Notes under the pieces: model-generated | The model's database searches: none | What the model saw: only the letters and a program-made list of their open reading frames with translations | What the model was told of the DNA's origin: nothing | Assembly: GCA_021773645.1 (NCBI GenBank) | Contig: JAJFJU010000012.1 | Coordinates: forward strand, 186,001 to 250,000 | Direction of reading: 5' to 3' | Length of the DNA stretch: 64,000 bases | From: Gammaproteobacteria bacterium | Lineage (GTDB): Bacteria; Pseudomonadota; Gammaproteobacteria; HK1 | Position numbers and translations under genes: made by a program | In this document: piece by piece, positions 13,237-23,058 of the stretch | Layout of the letters: each line of letters opens with the position of its first letter | How positions within the stretch are numbered: the first letter of the stretch is position 1

Positions 13237-14391
13237 ATGAACGCCACTGAATATCTGTCCAAAAAGAAGAAAAAATCCGTCGCCCTGTCCGGCACTGTTG
13301 CCGGCAATACCGCGATCTGTACCGTTGGCCGCACTGGCAATGATCTGCATTACCGCGGTTACGATATTCTCGACATCGCCGAGACTTGTGCCTTTGAGGA
13401 GGTCGCCCATCTGCTAGTGCATGGCCACCTTCCCAACCCTGCCGAGCTGCGCCAGTACCAGGCCAAGTTGAAGGCGCTGCGCGGCCTGCCAGCACCGGTC
13501 AAGGCCACGCTTGAGGCGATTCCACCCTCGGCCCACCCCATGGACGTGATGCGTAGTGGGGTCTCGGTGCTCGGTACCTGCCTGCCGGAACACGACACTC
13601 ACCCGGCCGCTGGTGCCCGTGATATTGCTGATCGCTTGATGGCCAGCCTCGGTTCAATGCTGCTCTACTGGTATCACTATGCGCAGAACGGCAAGCGCAT
13701 TGAGGTGGAGACCGACGATGAGTCTATCGGTGGCCACTTCCTGCACCTGCTGCACGGCCACGAGGTAGATGAGTCCTGGGTGCGTGCCATGCACACCTCG
13801 CTGAACCTCTATGCGGAGCACGAGTACAACGCCTCGACCTTCGCCGGGCGCGTCATTGCGGGCACCGGTACGGATATCTATTCGGCCATCACCGGGGCCA
13901 TCGGCGCACTGCGCGGTTTCAAACACGGCGGTGCCAATGAGGCTGCATTTGAAATCCAGTCGCGCTACGAGGATGCCGATGCCGCCGAGGCTGATATCCG
14001 CGAACGCGTCGCCAACAAGGAGATCGTGATGGGCTTTGGGCACCCGGTCTACACCATCAGCGATCCACGTAACCAGGTGATCAAGCGGGTGGCCGAACAG
14101 CTCTCCGAGCAGGCCGGCAACCGCAAGCTATTCGACGTTGCCGACCGGCTCGAGAGCGTCATGTGGGAGACCAAGAAGATGTTTCCCAACCTCGACTGGT
14201 TCAGTGCCGTCAGCTACCACATGATGAGGGTGCCTACGGCGATGTTCACTCCGCTGTTCGTCATCGCACGAACTTCCGGCTGGGCTGCCCATATTATTGA
14301 GCAACGCATCGATAAGAAGATTATCCGTCCAGCTGCCAACTATACTGGCCCGGAGAACAAGAAATTCGTTCCCATCGACGAACGCGGCTGA
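13237..14391 (+). CDS. prpC: 2-methylcitrate synthase
   Basis: Condenses propionyl-CoA with oxaloacetate to 2-methylcitrate. The 384-aa citrate-synthase fold has the catalytic regions [11 protein letters not shown] and GFGHPVYT (active-site histidines). The length and the close neighbours prpB and prpD point to PrpC rather than housekeeping GltA. GGAGG lies 7 nt upstream of ATG 13237. Confidence 0.95.
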   Translation: MNATEYLSKKKKKSVALSGTVAGNTAICTVGRTGNDLHYRGYDILDIAETCAFEEVAHLLVHGHLPNPAELRQYQAKLKALRGLPAPVKATLEAIPPSAHPMDVMRSGVSVLGTCLPEHDTHPAAGARDIADRLMASLGSMLLYWYHYAQNGKRIEVETDDESIGGHFLHLLHGHEVDESWVRAMHTSLNLYAEHEYNASTFAGRVIAGTGTDIYSAITGAIGALRGFKHGGANEAAFEIQSRYEDADAAEADIRERVANKEIVMGFGHPVYTISDPRNQVIKRVAEQLSEQAGNRKLFDVADRLESVMWETKKMFPNLDWFSAVSYHMMRVPTAMFTPLFVIARTSGWAAHIIEQRIDKKIIRPAANYTGPENKKFVPIDERG

Positions 14392-14395
14392 GCTC

Positions 14396-15844
14396 ATGAG
14401 CGGACACTTAGCTGATTCCAGCGTGCGACCGGCCCCGGATCAGGAGTTGGTCGATATCGCCAACTACGTAGCCGATTACGTCATCCATAGCGACGAGGCT
14501 TACGATACCGCCCGTCACTGCCTGATGGACACCCTCGGCTGCGGCTTCCTTGCCCTGCGTTTTCCCGAGTGCACCAAGCACCTCGGGCCCATCGTGCCGG
14601 GAACCACGGTGCCGAACGGCGCCAAAGTGCCTGGCACCCAGTTCCAGATGGACCCGGTCAAGGCCGCCTTCGATCTCGGCGCCATGGTGCGCTGGCTGGA
14701 CTTTAATGACACTTGGCTGGCTGCCGAATGGGGCCACCCGTCGGATAATCTTGGCGGCATCCTGGCTCTGGCCGATTACCTCAGTCGCAAAAATATCAGC
14801 GAGGGCAAGGCCCCGTTGACCATGCGTGACGTACTGACCGCTATGATCAAGGCACACGAGATCCAAGGTGTGTTGGCGCTGGAGAACAGCTACAACCGGG
14901 CTGGCCTAGACCACGTGTTGCTGGTCAAGGTGGCCTCAGCGGCGGTGGCAGCGCAGCTGCTTGGTCAGAGTCATGCGCAGATCGTCGACAGTGTTTCCCA
15001 GGCCTGGGTCGATGGCCAAAGTCTGCGTACTTACCGTCATGCCCCCAACGCCGGTTCACGCAAGAGCTGGGCTGCCGGTGACGCTTCCAGCCGTGGCGTG
15101 CGCCTGGCGATGATGGTCTCGAAGGGTGAGATGGGTATTCCCACTGTGCTCTCGGCCAAGGGCTGGGGCTTCTACGATGTGCTTTTCAAGGGCAAGTCGT
15201 TCACATTCCAGCGCCCCTATGGCAGCTACGTCATGGAGCAGATCCTGTTCAAGATCTCCTATCCGGCGGAGTTTCATTCCCAGACCGCAGTAGAGTGTGC
15301 CTGCCAGTTGCATGAACAGGTTAAGGGTAGGCTCGACGACATCGATTATGTGGAACTGGAGACCCAGGAACCGGGGGTGCGAATCATCTCCAAGGATGGG
15401 CCGCTGAACAACCCGGCCGACCGCGATCACTGCCTGCAGTACATGGTTGCCGTGCCACTGATCTATGGCGATCTGAGTGCCGAATGTTATGAGGACAGCT
15501 TCGCCGCGGACCCGCGCATCGATGCCCTGCGCAAGAAGATGCAGGTCACCGAAAACCTCCGCTTCACCACCGAGTACTACGACCCGGATAAGCGCGCCAT
15601 CGGTAATTCGGTGCAGGTGTTCTTCACAGACGGCACGAGCACCGACAAGGTCTCGATTGACTACCCCACCGGCCACCGCCGCCGTCGTGTAGAGGGCATC
15701 CCCTTACTAAAGGCCAAGTTCAGAAACGCCCTCGAAACCCGCTTTCCCAAAGGCCAGGCCAAAGCGGTCTACGAGACATGTCTCGATGCCGACAAGTTAC
15801 ACGGCACCCCGGTCAACGAGTTCGTCGACATGATGGTGAGCTGA
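14396..15844 (+). CDS. prpD: 2-methylcitrate dehydratase
   Basis: Dehydrates 2-methylcitrate to 2-methyl-cis-aconitate. An MmgE/PrpD-family protein of 482 aa from ATG 14396, equal to the usual length; the frame continues upstream to 14297 but only inside prpC. It carries the family stretch [19 protein letters not shown]. With PrpD present, neither acnD nor prpF is found nearby, so aconitase (elsewhere) must rehydrate the product. Last gene of the prp group; no clear terminator follows. Confidence 0.95.
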   Translation: MSGHLADSSVRPAPDQELVDIANYVADYVIHSDEAYDTARHCLMDTLGCGFLALRFPECTKHLGPIVPGTTVPNGAKVPGTQFQMDPVKAAFDLGAMVRWLDFNDTWLAAEWGHPSDNLGGILALADYLSRKNISEGKAPLTMRDVLTAMIKAHEIQGVLALENSYNRAGLDHVLLVKVASAAVAAQLLGQSHAQIVDSVSQAWVDGQSLRTYRHAPNAGSRKSWAAGDASSRGVRLAMMVSKGEMGIPTVLSAKGWGFYDVLFKGKSFTFQRPYGSYVMEQILFKISYPAEFHSQTAVECACQLHEQVKGRLDDIDYVELETQEPGVRIISKDGPLNNPADRDHCLQYMVAVPLIYGDLSAECYEDSFAADPRIDALRKKMQVTENLRFTTEYYDPDKRAIGNSVQVFFTDGTSTDKVSIDYPTGHRRRRVEGIPLLKAKFRNALETRFPKGQAKAVYETCLDADKLHGTPVNEFVDMMVS

Positions 15845-15894
15845 TTCAGCAGCTAAGGGCTACGAAGAAACTCCGCCTCACAAGGCAAAAGGAA

Positions 15895-16053
15895 AGACCT
15901 GACCCTACAAACCTCTATGCGAGTTTTTAAGAAAAAATCTTAGCTCTCGGGGTCAGGCTTTGCATCGTAGAATTTGGCCCAACAGCACATGGGCCTTGCA
16001 AATCTAGTCAGCGAACTTTGATGCTTCCACCGCCACAATGAGAGACCTGACCC
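15895..16053. repeat. REP-like cluster with AGACCTGACCC / GGGGTCAGG units
   Basis: AGACCTGACCC occurs at 15895-15905 and 16043-16053, with the inverted unit GGGGTCAGG at 15949-15957. Between them are the hairpins TAAGA/TCTTA and GGCCCA/TGGGCC (15976-15995). This fills the 240-nt gap after prpD. Similar words often mark REP or MITE elements mobilised by Y1 transposases; no transposase is in the window. Confidence 0.5.
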
Positions 16054-16084
16054 TGATTCCCTGCACGAGCAATACAAAAGAGCC

Positions 16085-16564
16085 ATGAATTACAACGAGT
16101 TTGTTATCGCAAGAATTATCCACATCCTTGCCGTAGTGCTTTGGATCGGAGGTGTTGCATTTGTTACCACGGTGCTAATTCCTACTATCAGAAGAGATAA
16201 AAACCCTGAAAATCGCTTGAAAGTATTTGAAGGGCTGGAAGGGAAGTTTGGCCTTCAGGCGAAAGCGACCACCTTGATAGCTGGCTTATCAGGCGCGTAT
16301 ATGTTGGAGGTGATGGATGCCTGGTCAAGATATGCGGACATTCAATTTTGGTGGCTTCATCTTATGACGTTTGTTTGGATAATCTTTTCCGTCGTCTTAT
16401 TTGTCTTAGAACCATTATTTCTCCATAGATGGTTTCATCAACAGGCAACTAAGGATAGCGAAAGGGCTTTTTCCGTACTTCAAATTATGCATATTGTTTT
16501 ACTGTGTTTAAGTCTGCTTGCAATTACTGGTGCAATGGCAGGTGCACATGGATATAAATTTTAA
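16085..16564 (+). CDS. Four-helix membrane protein, CopD/DUF2269-like
   Basis: A 159-aa protein with four predicted membrane helices (about 8-30, 60-78, 88-112 and 132-152) and a conserved-looking His in the first (IIHILAVVLWIGG), a pattern shared with CopD/DUF2269-type membrane proteins. The assignment rests on pattern only. The gene is noticeably AT-richer than prpD before it and stands alone after the REP-like cluster, which suggests acquisition. The function is unknown; copper or haem handling would be speculation. Confidence 0.7.
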   Translation: MNYNEFVIARIIHILAVVLWIGGVAFVTTVLIPTIRRDKNPENRLKVFEGLEGKFGLQAKATTLIAGLSGAYMLEVMDAWSRYADIQFWWLHLMTFVWIIFSVVLFVLEPLFLHRWFHQQATKDSERAFSVLQIMHIVLLCLSLLAITGAMAGAHGYKF

Positions 16565-16671
16565 GAATACACTGCTAACAATAAGATTCCCCCGGCCTTT
16601 TTCTGCATTGTTTTGCGCCGCTCTAAAAGGCAGATGACACGAGACCTTGGATTTCAAGCAGGAGTATTGAG

Positions 16672-17544
16672 GTGAAAATAGAAGTCCCCATCGTTAATGC
16701 CTTCGTTGACGAGAAGGTCGGTGGCAACCCCGCTGGGGTTGTGCTGGATGCCGAGCAATATTCCCAGGATCAGAAGAGGCGAATTGCCGCAACTGTTGGC
16801 CTCTCAGAGACTGCGTTTGTCTCGCCCTCCTCCACGGCGGATTTCAAACTCGAGTTCTTTACTCCAACTCGTCAGATTGCTCATTGTGGTCATGCCACAA
16901 TCGCGGCATTTAGCTATTTGCGACAGACCGGCGCTCTGCCAAATGACCATACGTCCAAAGAGACCATCGATGGCCGGCGCGAAATTCTTATGGAGGGCGA
17001 TGCTGCCTACATGGAGCAATTGGCACCTCGATATACGGAATTGAGCCAAGAGGAGCAGCTTCGGGCAATGGATTCCCTCGGCCTCAAGGCATCGGACCTG
17101 TTGGAGGATGCGCAGCCATGTGTGGTCAATACGGGTAATTCATTTCTGGTGATTGCACTTCGGAGCTCGGATGTTGTCACATCCATCAGCCCGACGATGA
17201 AACTGGTTGCTGCAATCAGCGAAGAATATGACCTTATCGGGTATTACGTCTTCTCGCCGCAGGCGGTTAAAGAGGGTAGGGATGCGGGTGCCCGGATGTT
17301 TGCACCGCGCTATGGCATTGATGAAGAAGCGGCGACCGGGATGGCGGCGGGGCCACTAGCTTGTTATTTGCATGACAAGCTCGGGAGTGAGAAGGGTGAA
17401 TATCTAATCGAGCAAGGCCGTTTAATGTCTCCACCCTCCCCGAGCGTCATCGCCGTAAGGCTCGAAACTGAACACGGCGCTATCTCCCGCCTCATGGCGG
17501 GAGGCAAGGCGGCAGTCAGCGAAGTCAGAGCTGTTGAAATCTAA
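16672..17544 (+). CDS. PhzF-family isomerase-like protein
   Basis: A 290-aa member of the PhzF/diaminopimelate-epimerase-fold family, whose best-known member isomerises an intermediate of phenazine synthesis. Visible hallmarks are NAFVDEKVGGNPAGVV at the N-terminus, the GLSETAFV segment holding the expected catalytic Glu, and CGHATIAA. GTG 16672 is supported by GGAG 7 nt upstream. No other phenazine genes are present, so the substrate is unknown; most such solitary homologues are uncharacterised. Confidence 0.85.
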   Translation: MKIEVPIVNAFVDEKVGGNPAGVVLDAEQYSQDQKRRIAATVGLSETAFVSPSSTADFKLEFFTPTRQIAHCGHATIAAFSYLRQTGALPNDHTSKETIDGRREILMEGDAAYMEQLAPRYTELSQEEQLRAMDSLGLKASDLLEDAQPCVVNTGNSFLVIALRSSDVVTSISPTMKLVAAISEEYDLIGYYVFSPQAVKEGRDAGARMFAPRYGIDEEAATGMAAGPLACYLHDKLGSEKGEYLIEQGRLMSPPSPSVIAVRLETEHGAISRLMAGGKAAVSEVRAVEI

Positions 17545-17589
17545 CCATGCTATGGATTGTCATTTGAAGAATTAAGAGGTTTAGGCGGT

Positions 17590-18678
17590 ATGGAAGAGAA
17601 CAAAATGTTTGAGCTGGTATCCATTGGCAAATATCAGCTGAAAAATCGGATTGCGTTAGCGCCGATGACCCGTGGGCGTGCGGGAACGGAACGTGTGCCT
17701 AATGACCTTATGGCTGAGTATTATTTGCAAAGAGCTAGTGCGGGTCTGCTGATAACCGAGGCGACGGTGGTTTCAGAGCAGGGTGTTGGGTGGGTTGATT
17801 CACCAGGAATTTACACCCAAGAGATGGTTGAGGGTTGGCGAAAGGTTACGGATAAAGTTAAACCCACAGGCACTCCGGTCTTCCTGCAGCTTTGGCACTG
17901 CGGCAGGGCGTCGCATAGTGATTTCCATGATGGCAATAAGCCTGTTTCCGCCTCTGCCGTAAAGTTAAACGGGGAACATATCAGTACGCCGCTGGGCAAC
18001 AAACCCTACGAAACCCCGCACGCGCTGACCGTGAGTGAGATTAAGGCAACCGTCGATGATTATCGGCAAGCGGCAGAAAATGCCAAGGCCGCCGGTTTCT
18101 CGGGGATAGAGGTGCACGGCGCCAATGGCTATTTGATCAATCAGTTTCTTGATGCGACGACCAATCACCGTGAAGATCAATATGGCGGCAGCTTTGAAAA
18201 CCGCTTCCGCTTTTTCAGAGAGGTGCTTGAGGCCGTCCTTGAGGTATGGCCGGCAGAACAGGTTGGGGCTCGTATCTCACCCAACGGGGTTTTTAATGAC
18301 ATGGGCTGCGATGACTATCGGGAACTCTACCTTTATGTCACCAAAGAGATAAATAAGTTAAAGCTCGGTTATCTGCACATCATGGATGGTCTGGCCTTTG
18401 GTTTTCACGAAAAAGGCACGCCGATGACCTTGGCTGAATTTCGGCCGTTATTTCAGGGCGTTATCATTGGCAACTGCGGTTATACCAAGGAGACTGCCGA
18501 AGAGAGAATTGCTGAAGGCACTGCCGACATTATCGCCATAGGCCGGCCTTTTATCACAAACCCTGATCTGCCCGAAAGATACAGAAAGGACTGGCCTCTG
18601 AATGCTGCAGACGACATGTCGCTCTGGTATACCTCTGGCCCTGAAGGGTATACGGACTATGCTCCTTATAAGGCATAA
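17590..18678 (+). CDS. Old Yellow Enzyme family flavin oxidoreductase (NemA-like)
   Basis: An FMN-dependent ene-reductase, about 362 aa, expected to reduce activated C=C bonds or nitro compounds with NAD(P)H. It shows LKNRIALAPMTR near the N-terminus, the substrate-binding pair in EVHGANGYLINQFL (His plus Asn) and the C-terminal FMN phosphate region GNCGYT and IAIGRPF. ATG 17590 is chosen (AGAGG lies upstream); ATG 17605 is also possible, while the TTG at 17557 lacks family support. It follows the phzF-like gene by 45 nt and may share its transcript. Confidence 0.88.
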   Translation: MEENKMFELVSIGKYQLKNRIALAPMTRGRAGTERVPNDLMAEYYLQRASAGLLITEATVVSEQGVGWVDSPGIYTQEMVEGWRKVTDKVKPTGTPVFLQLWHCGRASHSDFHDGNKPVSASAVKLNGEHISTPLGNKPYETPHALTVSEIKATVDDYRQAAENAKAAGFSGIEVHGANGYLINQFLDATTNHREDQYGGSFENRFRFFREVLEAVLEVWPAEQVGARISPNGVFNDMGCDDYRELYLYVTKEINKLKLGYLHIMDGLAFGFHEKGTPMTLAEFRPLFQGVIIGNCGYTKETAEERIAEGTADIIAIGRPFITNPDLPERYRKDWPLNAADDMSLWYTSGPEGYTDYAPYKA

Positions 18679-18983
18679 CCCCATGCCTGCGATATAGGGG
18701 GCCTGCGGGATTGAGCTGGACCCGCCTTAACCCGGATCTATCGGGCTGCCAAAAAGGTAACTCTGGGTAACCCTCCCAAACGGTGGTGAGAAGCTGATGG
18801 GCCGGTGGTGATGCGGGTCCTTTAGTCTGGGTAGGCTTAGGTGGGCGCCACGATGTGAGTGCTCACGGCACCGGCAGGTCAATCACCGCGTACGCCTGGA
18901 ATCGGCCGCTCGCACGCAAGACAGTTTTCCACCTTCCCATGTATACTCGCGCCCTTTGACCAAAATCCTCACGGGAAGTATTT
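18679..18983. other. Gap between the OYE gene and yajC
   Basis: No gene is seen. The gap contains an inverted pair GGACCCG ... CGGGTCC about 90 nt apart and, at its 3' end, the yajC promoter. The rest is unremarkable. It marks the right border of the block that separates tgt from yajC. Confidence 0.6.
18918..18947 (+). promoter_or_regulatory. Probable promoter of yajC-secDF
   Basis: AAGACA (18918-18923), an 18-nt spacer and TATACT (18942-18947), 36 nt before the yajC start. A promoter here would be needed because the genes are cut off from the queA-tgt transcript. Confidence 0.5.
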
Positions 18984-19319
18984 ATGGACTTTTTTATCGC
19001 CAATGCCTACGCACAGACGGGTGCGGGCCCTGCAGGCCCTGGAATGGGGGACCTGGTGTTCCTCGTTATCCTCTTTGTGGTGTTCTACTTCATTCTTATC
19101 CGGCCGCAGCAGAAGCGAGCCAAGGAACACAAGCAGATGGCGGCTGGCTTGAGTAAGGGTGACGAGGTGGTTACCAATGGTGGCTTGCTGGGGCGCATCA
19201 CTGGCGTAGATGACGACTTCGTCACCCTGGAACTTGCCAAGGGGATGGAGGTCAAGGTACAGCGTCAGGCGGTCAGCACCTTGATGCCCAAGGGCACCAT
19301 CAAATCTCTGGCCTCGTGA
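18984..19319 (+). CDS. yajC: Sec translocon accessory protein YajC
   Basis: Small inner-membrane partner of SecDF in the Sec holotranslocon. The 111-aa protein has one membrane helix (about 22-39, FLVILFVVFYFILIRP), the following conserved RPQQKRAKEHKQM and a soluble GDEVVTNGG domain. It is followed 40 nt later by secD in the universal order yajC-secD-secF. Confidence 0.95.
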   Translation: MDFFIANAYAQTGAGPAGPGMGDLVFLVILFVVFYFILIRPQQKRAKEHKQMAAGLSKGDEVVTNGGLLGRITGVDDDFVTLELAKGMEVKVQRQAVSTLMPKGTIKSLAS

Positions 19320-19359
19320 GGCAACTCCCTCCTAATACTATTCCCATGCAGGGACGCTC

Positions 19360-21219
19360 ATGCTGAATCAATTTCCATTGTGGAAGAATTTGCTCATCCT
19401 CGGAGTGCTGCTGGTGGGGGCGTTTTTCGCTCTGCCCAATGTTTTTGGGGAAGACCCGGCGGTGCAGGTATCGCTATCCCGTGGCGCTCCGGTAGAGGAA
19501 GACCTGAAAGCCCGGCTGGGAGAGATCCTCAGTGCTGCGGAGATCACCGCCAAGGCGACGGAGCAAGGCGAGAATCGTTTGTTGCTGCGCTTTGTGGATA
19601 CTGAGACCCAGTTACAGGCGGCTGATTTGCTGCGGGAAAAGCTTGGTGGTGATTACGTGGTTGCGCTCAATCTTGCGCCGGCCATGCCGAACTGGCTCGC
19701 ACAGTTGGGTCCGCGGCCGATGTATCTGGGGCTGGATTTACGTGGCGGTGTGCACTTTCTAATGGAAGTGGATATGGCGGCGGCGGTGAGTCAGGCGGAG
19801 GCACGATATACCGGTGATCTGCGTACCTTGATGCGTTCCGAGAAGCTGCGCTACAAATCTATATCCCTGCAGCGCGGCAGTGGCATCAAGCTGAGTTTCC
19901 GTAGCGCGGAAGTCCGCGATCAAGCCAGGAGCGTGGCGCAGCGGGAATATCCGGCACTGTTATTCGAGTCGCAGGATGAGGGCGCCGAATTTCGTCTGCG
20001 CGCGCGCCTCAACCCCACCGCGGTGGAAGAGGTGCGTCGCTTTGCCCTGCAGCAGAACATTACGACCTTGCGTAATCGGGTGAATGAGCTGGGGGTGGCC
20101 GAGCCGGTCATTCAGCAGCAGGGGAAGAATCGTATCGTAGTGCAGTTGCCCGGGGTGCAGGATACGGTGCGCGCCAAGGAGATTATCGGTGCCACTGCGA
20201 CGCTGGAATTTCGTATGGTCGATGAGGACCACGACGCTCGGGCCGCCCAGTCGGGACGGGTTCCACCCGGTGCCAAACTTTTCCGCGAGCGTAACGGCCG
20301 GCCCATTCTGCTGAAAAAGCAGGTGATGCTCACCGGTGATTACATTACCGATGCCGCCTCGGGTTTCGAGCAGCAGACCAATACGCCGGCGGTGTTTATC
20401 ACCCTGGATAGCAAGGGCGCACGGATTTTCTCCAACCGCACCAAGAATGCCATCGGCAAGAGCATGGGTGTGGTGTTCATTGAGAACAAGACCGAGACCC
20501 GCAGGGTGAGCGGCAAGCTGGTGCGTCAGAAGCGGGTTGTTGCGGAGGTTATTAATGTTGCGGTGATCCGTGACCGTCTCGGCAAGCGTTTCCAGATCTC
20601 AGGTCTCGATAGCTCCACCGAGGCACGTGACTTGGCCTTGTTATTACGTGCCGGCGCCTTGGCTGCTCCCATTGAGATTATTGAGGAACGGACCATTGGC
20701 CCGAGCCTGGGTCAGGAGAATGTAGATCAGGGTTTCCTTTCGGTGATCATCGGTTTCTGTCTGGTGCTGGTGTTTATGGCCTTCTACTACCGTGGTTTTG
20801 GCCTAGTAGCGAATCTGGCGCTGGCGATGAATCTGGTGATGATCGTCGCGGTACTATCCATGCTTCAGGCGACTCTGACCCTGCCCGGCATTGCTGGAAT
20901 TGTGTTGACGGTGGGTATGGCGGTAGATGCTAACGTGCTGATATTTGAGCGTATTCGTGAAGAGCTGCGTAATGGCAATTCACCTCAGGCGAGCATTCAT
21001 GCGGGCTACGAAAAGGCCTTTTCCACCATTATGGATGCCAATGTCACTACCCTGATTGCCGCTGTGGTGCTATTTGGTTTCGGCACCGGGCCGGTGAAGG
21101 GCTTCGCCATTACCTTGGCCATCGGCATTATCACCTCCATGTTTACTGCGCTGATGGGTACCCGGGCAGTGGTTAACCTGATCTATGGCGGTAAACGGGG
21201 GCGGGCACTCTCTATATAA
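19360..21219 (+). CDS. secD: Protein-export membrane protein SecD
   Basis: Proton-driven component that pulls secreted proteins from the periplasmic side of SecYEG. The 619-aa protein has an N-terminal membrane helix, large periplasmic P1 domains (with LGLDLRGGVHFLMEVD) and a C-terminal RND-type bundle of five helices from about 455, including GMAVDANVLIFERIREE, the conserved Asp motif for proton use. Complete and normal length. Confidence 0.97.
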   Translation: MLNQFPLWKNLLILGVLLVGAFFALPNVFGEDPAVQVSLSRGAPVEEDLKARLGEILSAAEITAKATEQGENRLLLRFVDTETQLQAADLLREKLGGDYVVALNLAPAMPNWLAQLGPRPMYLGLDLRGGVHFLMEVDMAAAVSQAEARYTGDLRTLMRSEKLRYKSISLQRGSGIKLSFRSAEVRDQARSVAQREYPALLFESQDEGAEFRLRARLNPTAVEEVRRFALQQNITTLRNRVNELGVAEPVIQQQGKNRIVVQLPGVQDTVRAKEIIGATATLEFRMVDEDHDARAAQSGRVPPGAKLFRERNGRPILLKKQVMLTGDYITDAASGFEQQTNTPAVFITLDSKGARIFSNRTKNAIGKSMGVVFIENKTETRRVSGKLVRQKRVVAEVINVAVIRDRLGKRFQISGLDSSTEARDLALLLRAGALAAPIEIIEERTIGPSLGQENVDQGFLSVIIGFCLVLVFMAFYYRGFGLVANLALAMNLVMIVAVLSMLQATLTLPGIAGIVLTVGMAVDANVLIFERIREELRNGNSPQASIHAGYEKAFSTIMDANVTTLIAAVVLFGFGTGPVKGFAITLAIGIITSMFTALMGTRAVVNLIYGGKRGRALSI

Positions 21220-21261
21220 GGGCGAGTGCCGGCACTGGACACAGTTTAAAGAGATGGAAAT

Positions 21262-22206
21262 ATGCATTTATTAGGTAAGGCTCCCCACTTCGATTTTATG
21301 GGCCGTCGTCGCTTGGCGCTGATGTTCTCTGCTGCCTTGCTGGTGCTGTCTCTGGGCTCTCTGGGCGTGCGTGGCCTGAGCCTTGGCATTGATTTCACCG
21401 GTGGCACCCTGATTGAGCTGGGTTATCAGCAATCGGCGGAGCTAGAGGGGATTCGTGAGGTGTTGAAGGCCGATGGCTTCCCTGGAGCCACGGTGCAGCA
21501 TTTTGGTACTACCCGTGAGGTGCTGATACGAATCGCCCCGCGTGAGGGCTTGAGCAAGGCGGAGCTCAGCAGTCGCGTGGTCCGCGGGCTTGAGGCCCAG
21601 AGTGGTGGGGGCTTGGATCTTCGCCGGGTGGAGTTTGTGGGACCTCAGGTGGGCGAGGAATTGACCGAGGACGGTGGTCTGGCCATGCTTATCGCTCTAT
21701 TCGGAATCATGCTCTATGTGTGGATGCGTTTTGAGTATCGTTTTGCCTTGGGTGCGGTGGCGGCGTTAACCCACGATGTCATCCTGACCCTTGGTCTGTT
21801 TTCCGTTCTGGGCCTCGATTTTGACCTAACCGTGCTGGCGGCGGTGTTGGCGGTGATCGGTTATTCCCTGAACGATACCGTGGTGGTTTACGATCGGGTC
21901 CGGGAGAACTTTCGCAAGCTACGCAAGGGTGAGCCCGTTGAGATTGTCAACGTCTCCCTCAACCAGACTTTGGCACGGACCTTGACCACCTCGTTAACCA
22001 CCTTGCTGGTGCTGGTGGCACTGTTTTTCCTCGGTGGAGAGCTGATTCATGGCTTTGCCACTGCGCTGATTGCCGGCGTCGTGGTGGGTACCTACTCCTC
22101 CATCTATGTGGCCAGTACCTCGGTACTGGCGCTGGGCATCAGTAAGGCTGACCTGATGCCGGTGAAAAAAGAGGTAGAGGGCGAGGAAGTCGATGCGCGC
22201 CCCTGA
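21262..22206 (+). CDS. secF: Protein-export membrane protein SecF
   Basis: Partner of SecD. The 314-aa protein has six helices and the family motifs GIDFTGGTLIE in the periplasmic domain and IGYSLNDTVVVYDRVREN in helix 4/5. It ends 27 nt before mlaF, so the Sec and Mla genes may be co-transcribed, an unusual join: mlaF is usually preceded by lpt/kds genes. Confidence 0.97.
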   Translation: MHLLGKAPHFDFMGRRRLALMFSAALLVLSLGSLGVRGLSLGIDFTGGTLIELGYQQSAELEGIREVLKADGFPGATVQHFGTTREVLIRIAPREGLSKAELSSRVVRGLEAQSGGGLDLRRVEFVGPQVGEELTEDGGLAMLIALFGIMLYVWMRFEYRFALGAVAALTHDVILTLGLFSVLGLDFDLTVLAAVLAVIGYSLNDTVVVYDRVRENFRKLRKGEPVEIVNVSLNQTLARTLTTSLTTLLVLVALFFLGGELIHGFATALIAGVVVGTYSSIYVASTSVLALGISKADLMPVKKEVEGEEVDARP

Positions 22207-22233
22207 GCTTAAATCTGTTTTCGGGGCTGCTGC

Positions 22234-23058
22234 GTGAGCTCGAATATATCCGAGGGAAGTCCCCTCGTTTCCATTCGTGATCTGCATTTTTCCCGTGCCG
22301 GGCGCACCATCTTTGATGGCATAGACATCGAGATCATGCGCGGGAAGGTGACCGCCATCATGGGCCCCAGTGGTACCGGCAAGACCACCCTGTTGCGCCT
22401 GATCGGTGGCCAGATTCGTCCCGACCAGGGTACCGTCGAGGTGGACGGCGAGGTGGTGCACAAGCTTTCCCGCGAAAAGCTGTTCCAGCTGCGCCAACGC
22501 ATGGGCATGTTGTTTCAAAGTGGCGCATTGCTGACGGATCTCACGGTCTTCGAGAATGTCGCTTTTCCGCTTCGCGAGCATACCGACCTACCCGAAAGTG
22601 TGTTGCGCAATCTGGTGCTGATGAAGCTGGAGGCGGTGGGGTTGCGCGGTGCCCACGGTTTGTTGCCGCGAGAACTTTCCGGCGGCATGGCGCGGCGCGT
22701 TGCTTTGGCACGGGCCATCGTGCTGGATCCCAAGATGGTGATGTATGACGAACCTTTTACCGGCCAGGATCCTATCTCTATGGGGGTGCTGGTAAAGCTC
22801 ATTCGCGAGTTGAACGACGCCTTGGGGCTTTCCAGCATCGTGGTTTCCCATGATGTGCGCGAGACCCTCGCCATTGCTGATTATGTCTACGTTATTGGCC
22901 ACGGCAAGGTGGTGGGGCACGGTACACCCGAGGAGATCTCTAACACCGATTCACCTTGGGTAGAGCAATTCGTTAAGGGCCTGCCCGATGGCCCCGTCTC
23001 CTTTGATTACCCGGCACCAGAATTTATCGATGAATTGATGCACGGAGCCGAGTCATGA
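22234..23058 (+). CDS. mlaF: Phospholipid ABC transporter ATPase MlaF
   Basis: ATPase of the MlaFEDB complex that moves phospholipids between the inner and outer membranes to keep outer-membrane asymmetry. A 274-aa ABC domain with Walker [10 protein letters not shown], signature [14 protein letters not shown], Walker B MVMYDEPF and a switch His in VVSHDV. It starts at GTG 22234 with only a weak upstream GGGG. Its stop overlaps mlaE (ATGATGG). Confidence 0.95.
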   Translation: MSSNISEGSPLVSIRDLHFSRAGRTIFDGIDIEIMRGKVTAIMGPSGTGKTTLLRLIGGQIRPDQGTVEVDGEVVHKLSREKLFQLRQRMGMLFQSGALLTDLTVFENVAFPLREHTDLPESVLRNLVLMKLEAVGLRGAHGLLPRELSGGMARRVALARAIVLDPKMVMYDEPFTGQDPISMGVLVKLIRELNDALGLSSIVVSHDVRETLAIADYVYVIGHGKVVGHGTPEEISNTDSPWVEQFVKGLPDGPVSFDYPAPEFIDELMHGAES

